Part shown: in pieces, positions 7,084 to 7,464 of the stretch
How the letters are laid out: every line of letters starts with the position of its first letter
Position numbering within the stretch: position 1 is the first letter of the stretch
From: Bordetella parapertussis
Lineage (GTDB): Bacteria; Pseudomonadota; Gammaproteobacteria; Burkholderiales; Burkholderiaceae_B
Assembly: GCA_945911685.1 (NCBI GenBank)
Contig: CAMEAW010000137.1
Span: forward strand, 1 to 7,464
DNA length: 7,464 nucleotides
Direction of reading: 5' to 3'
Translations under genes and position numbers: made by a program
Notes under the pieces: model-generated
Told to the model about the DNA's origin: nothing
What the model saw: only the letters and a program-made list of their open reading frames with translations
Database searches by the model: none

Positions 7084-7117
7084 ACAGTTGACCCCTCAGG
7101 TCAACTGTTCTGATTTT
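7084..7117 (+). terminator. Probable leuA transcription terminator
   Basis: ACAGTTGACC (7084-7093) and GGTCAACTGT (7099-7108) form a perfect 10-bp stem with a CCTCA loop, starting 9 bases after the leuA stop. TTCTGATTTT follows: U-rich, but broken by C, G and A. Stem and position fit an intrinsic terminator of moderate strength. Confidence 0.7.
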
Positions 7118-7142
7118 GAAATGAAGCGAGCGGATTTTGAAA
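7112..7142. repeat. 10-bp direct repeat at 21-bp spacing
   Basis: GATTTTGAAA occurs at 7112-7121 and again, identical, at 7133-7142. The start-to-start distance of 21 bp is two DNA helix turns, so both copies face the same side. They lie between the leuA hairpin and the next gene. A regulator site is possible, but two copies may be chance in an AT-rich stretch. Confidence 0.5.
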
Positions 7143-7180
7143 GACGCTCGTGACCTGACTTTTCATACTGAAACTTAATT

Positions 7181-7216
7181 GCTAGATCTGCTCACCAAAA
7201 ATGAGCAGACCCTAGC
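7181..7216 (+). other. Long hairpin in the 5' region of the ABC binding-protein gene
   Basis: TCTGCTCA (7187-7194) pairs with TGAGCAGA (7202-7209) around CCAAAAA. After a 1/2-base internal loop, GCTAG (7181-7185) pairs with CTAGC (7212-7216), for 13 pairs in all. No U-tract follows, so it is not an evident + strand terminator. It ends 35 bases before the next start codon and may be an mRNA leader structure or an operator with dyad symmetry. Just after it, AGCGTTC is repeated in tandem (7214-7220 and 7221-7227). Confidence 0.55.
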
Positions 7217-7251
7217 GTTCAGCGTTCAACGTACTGAAAAGAGGGTTTCCC

Positions 7252-7464
7252 ATGACGACCACGATTATCCATTCTTTTAAACGAGCGCTTGCCTCGCTGC
7301 TACTGCTGACTGGCGCGTTGTTGGGGTACCCCGTCCAAGCACAAAGCGCCGCGGACATTGACAGCGGCACACTCAAATTTGTCTTGTCACCCGAACCACC
7401 GTTTTTGTTAACCGCCATCAACACCGCCCTACAGATGGGGATGGTGACCTCAAAGGTGATGGAA
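7252..7464 (+). CDS. Periplasmic ABC transporter substrate-binding protein, peptide type (N-terminal part)
   Basis: The gene runs off the right edge; 71 residues are visible. ATG 7252 has GAGGG (7241-7245) six bases upstream. A classic signal peptide is present: basic HSFKR, a hydrophobic core LASLLLLTGALLG (13-25), and a likely cut after VQA (28-30) before QS. The mature start GTLKFVLSPEPPFLLTAINT, followed by VTSKVME, resembles the opening of peptide/nickel-type binding proteins (SBP_bac_5), which often read PEPP..L....NT......V..K..EGL. Such proteins deliver oligopeptides or other solutes to a membrane permease. The ligand cannot be told from this fragment, and the permease and ATPase genes would lie outside the window. 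The leuA hairpin upstream suggests a separate transcript. Confidence 0.8.
   Translation, partial: MTTTIIHSFKRALASLLLLTGALLGYPVQAQSAADIDSGTLKFVLSPEPPFLLTAINTALQMGMVTSKVME

Noticed and set aside
7127..7150. CGAGCG/CGCTCG inverted repeat as a second leuA terminator
   Set aside because: It is only six pairs with a 12-base loop and no U-tract directly after it, so it is too weak to call.

Overview
The window looks like chromosomal DNA from a betaproteobacterium, probably Burkholderiales/Alcaligenaceae-like. This is inferred from protein style: a long-form LeuA of 556 residues, an RF3 and sigma-54 of proteobacterial type, a peptide-type ABC binding protein with a Burkholderiales-like N-terminus, and moderately GC-rich DNA. 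No tRNA, rRNA, CRISPR array, insertion sequence or phage gene is visible.

Layout from left to right. At 1-483 (+) lies the 3' end of a RhlE-type DEAD-box RNA helicase gene with a basic disordered tail. A perfect hairpin (495-517) separates it from prfC (531-2141, +), which encodes peptide chain release factor 3. A small gene for an anchored or secreted protein with a four-cysteine C-terminal domain follows 23 bases later (2165-2821, +). It converges on rpoN (sigma-54, 2818-4323, -), and the two stop codons share the tetranucleotide CTAG. Sixteen bases from the rpoN start, a two-helix membrane protein of unknown function begins in the opposite direction (4340-4987, +).

The stretch 4988-5403 has no ordinary gene but is the most interesting part. 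It holds a short reading frame (5113-5253) ending with six CTA leucine codons within eight codons. Around it lie RNA segments that can fold in mutually exclusive ways, and after it comes a C-rich, G-poor stretch. All of this precedes leuA (5404-7074, +), 2-isopropylmalate synthase, the first committed enzyme of leucine synthesis. I read it as a leucine-responsive leader-peptide attenuator. No G+C-rich hairpin with a U-tract is visible, so termination may be Rho-dependent or the control may be translational.

After leuA come a terminator-like hairpin (7084-7117), a 10-bp direct repeat at 21-bp spacing, and a second, long hairpin (7181-7216). They lead into the signal-peptide end of a periplasmic peptide-type ABC transporter binding protein, cut off by the window end (7252-7464, +).

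Apart from the leu leader, the genes are housekeeping functions: RNA remodelling, translation termination, alternative sigma factor, amino-acid synthesis and uptake. The unusual points are mostly about organisation: an rpoN outside its common lptB/hpf/ptsN neighbourhood and packed against its neighbours at both ends. I see no defence or mobile system.
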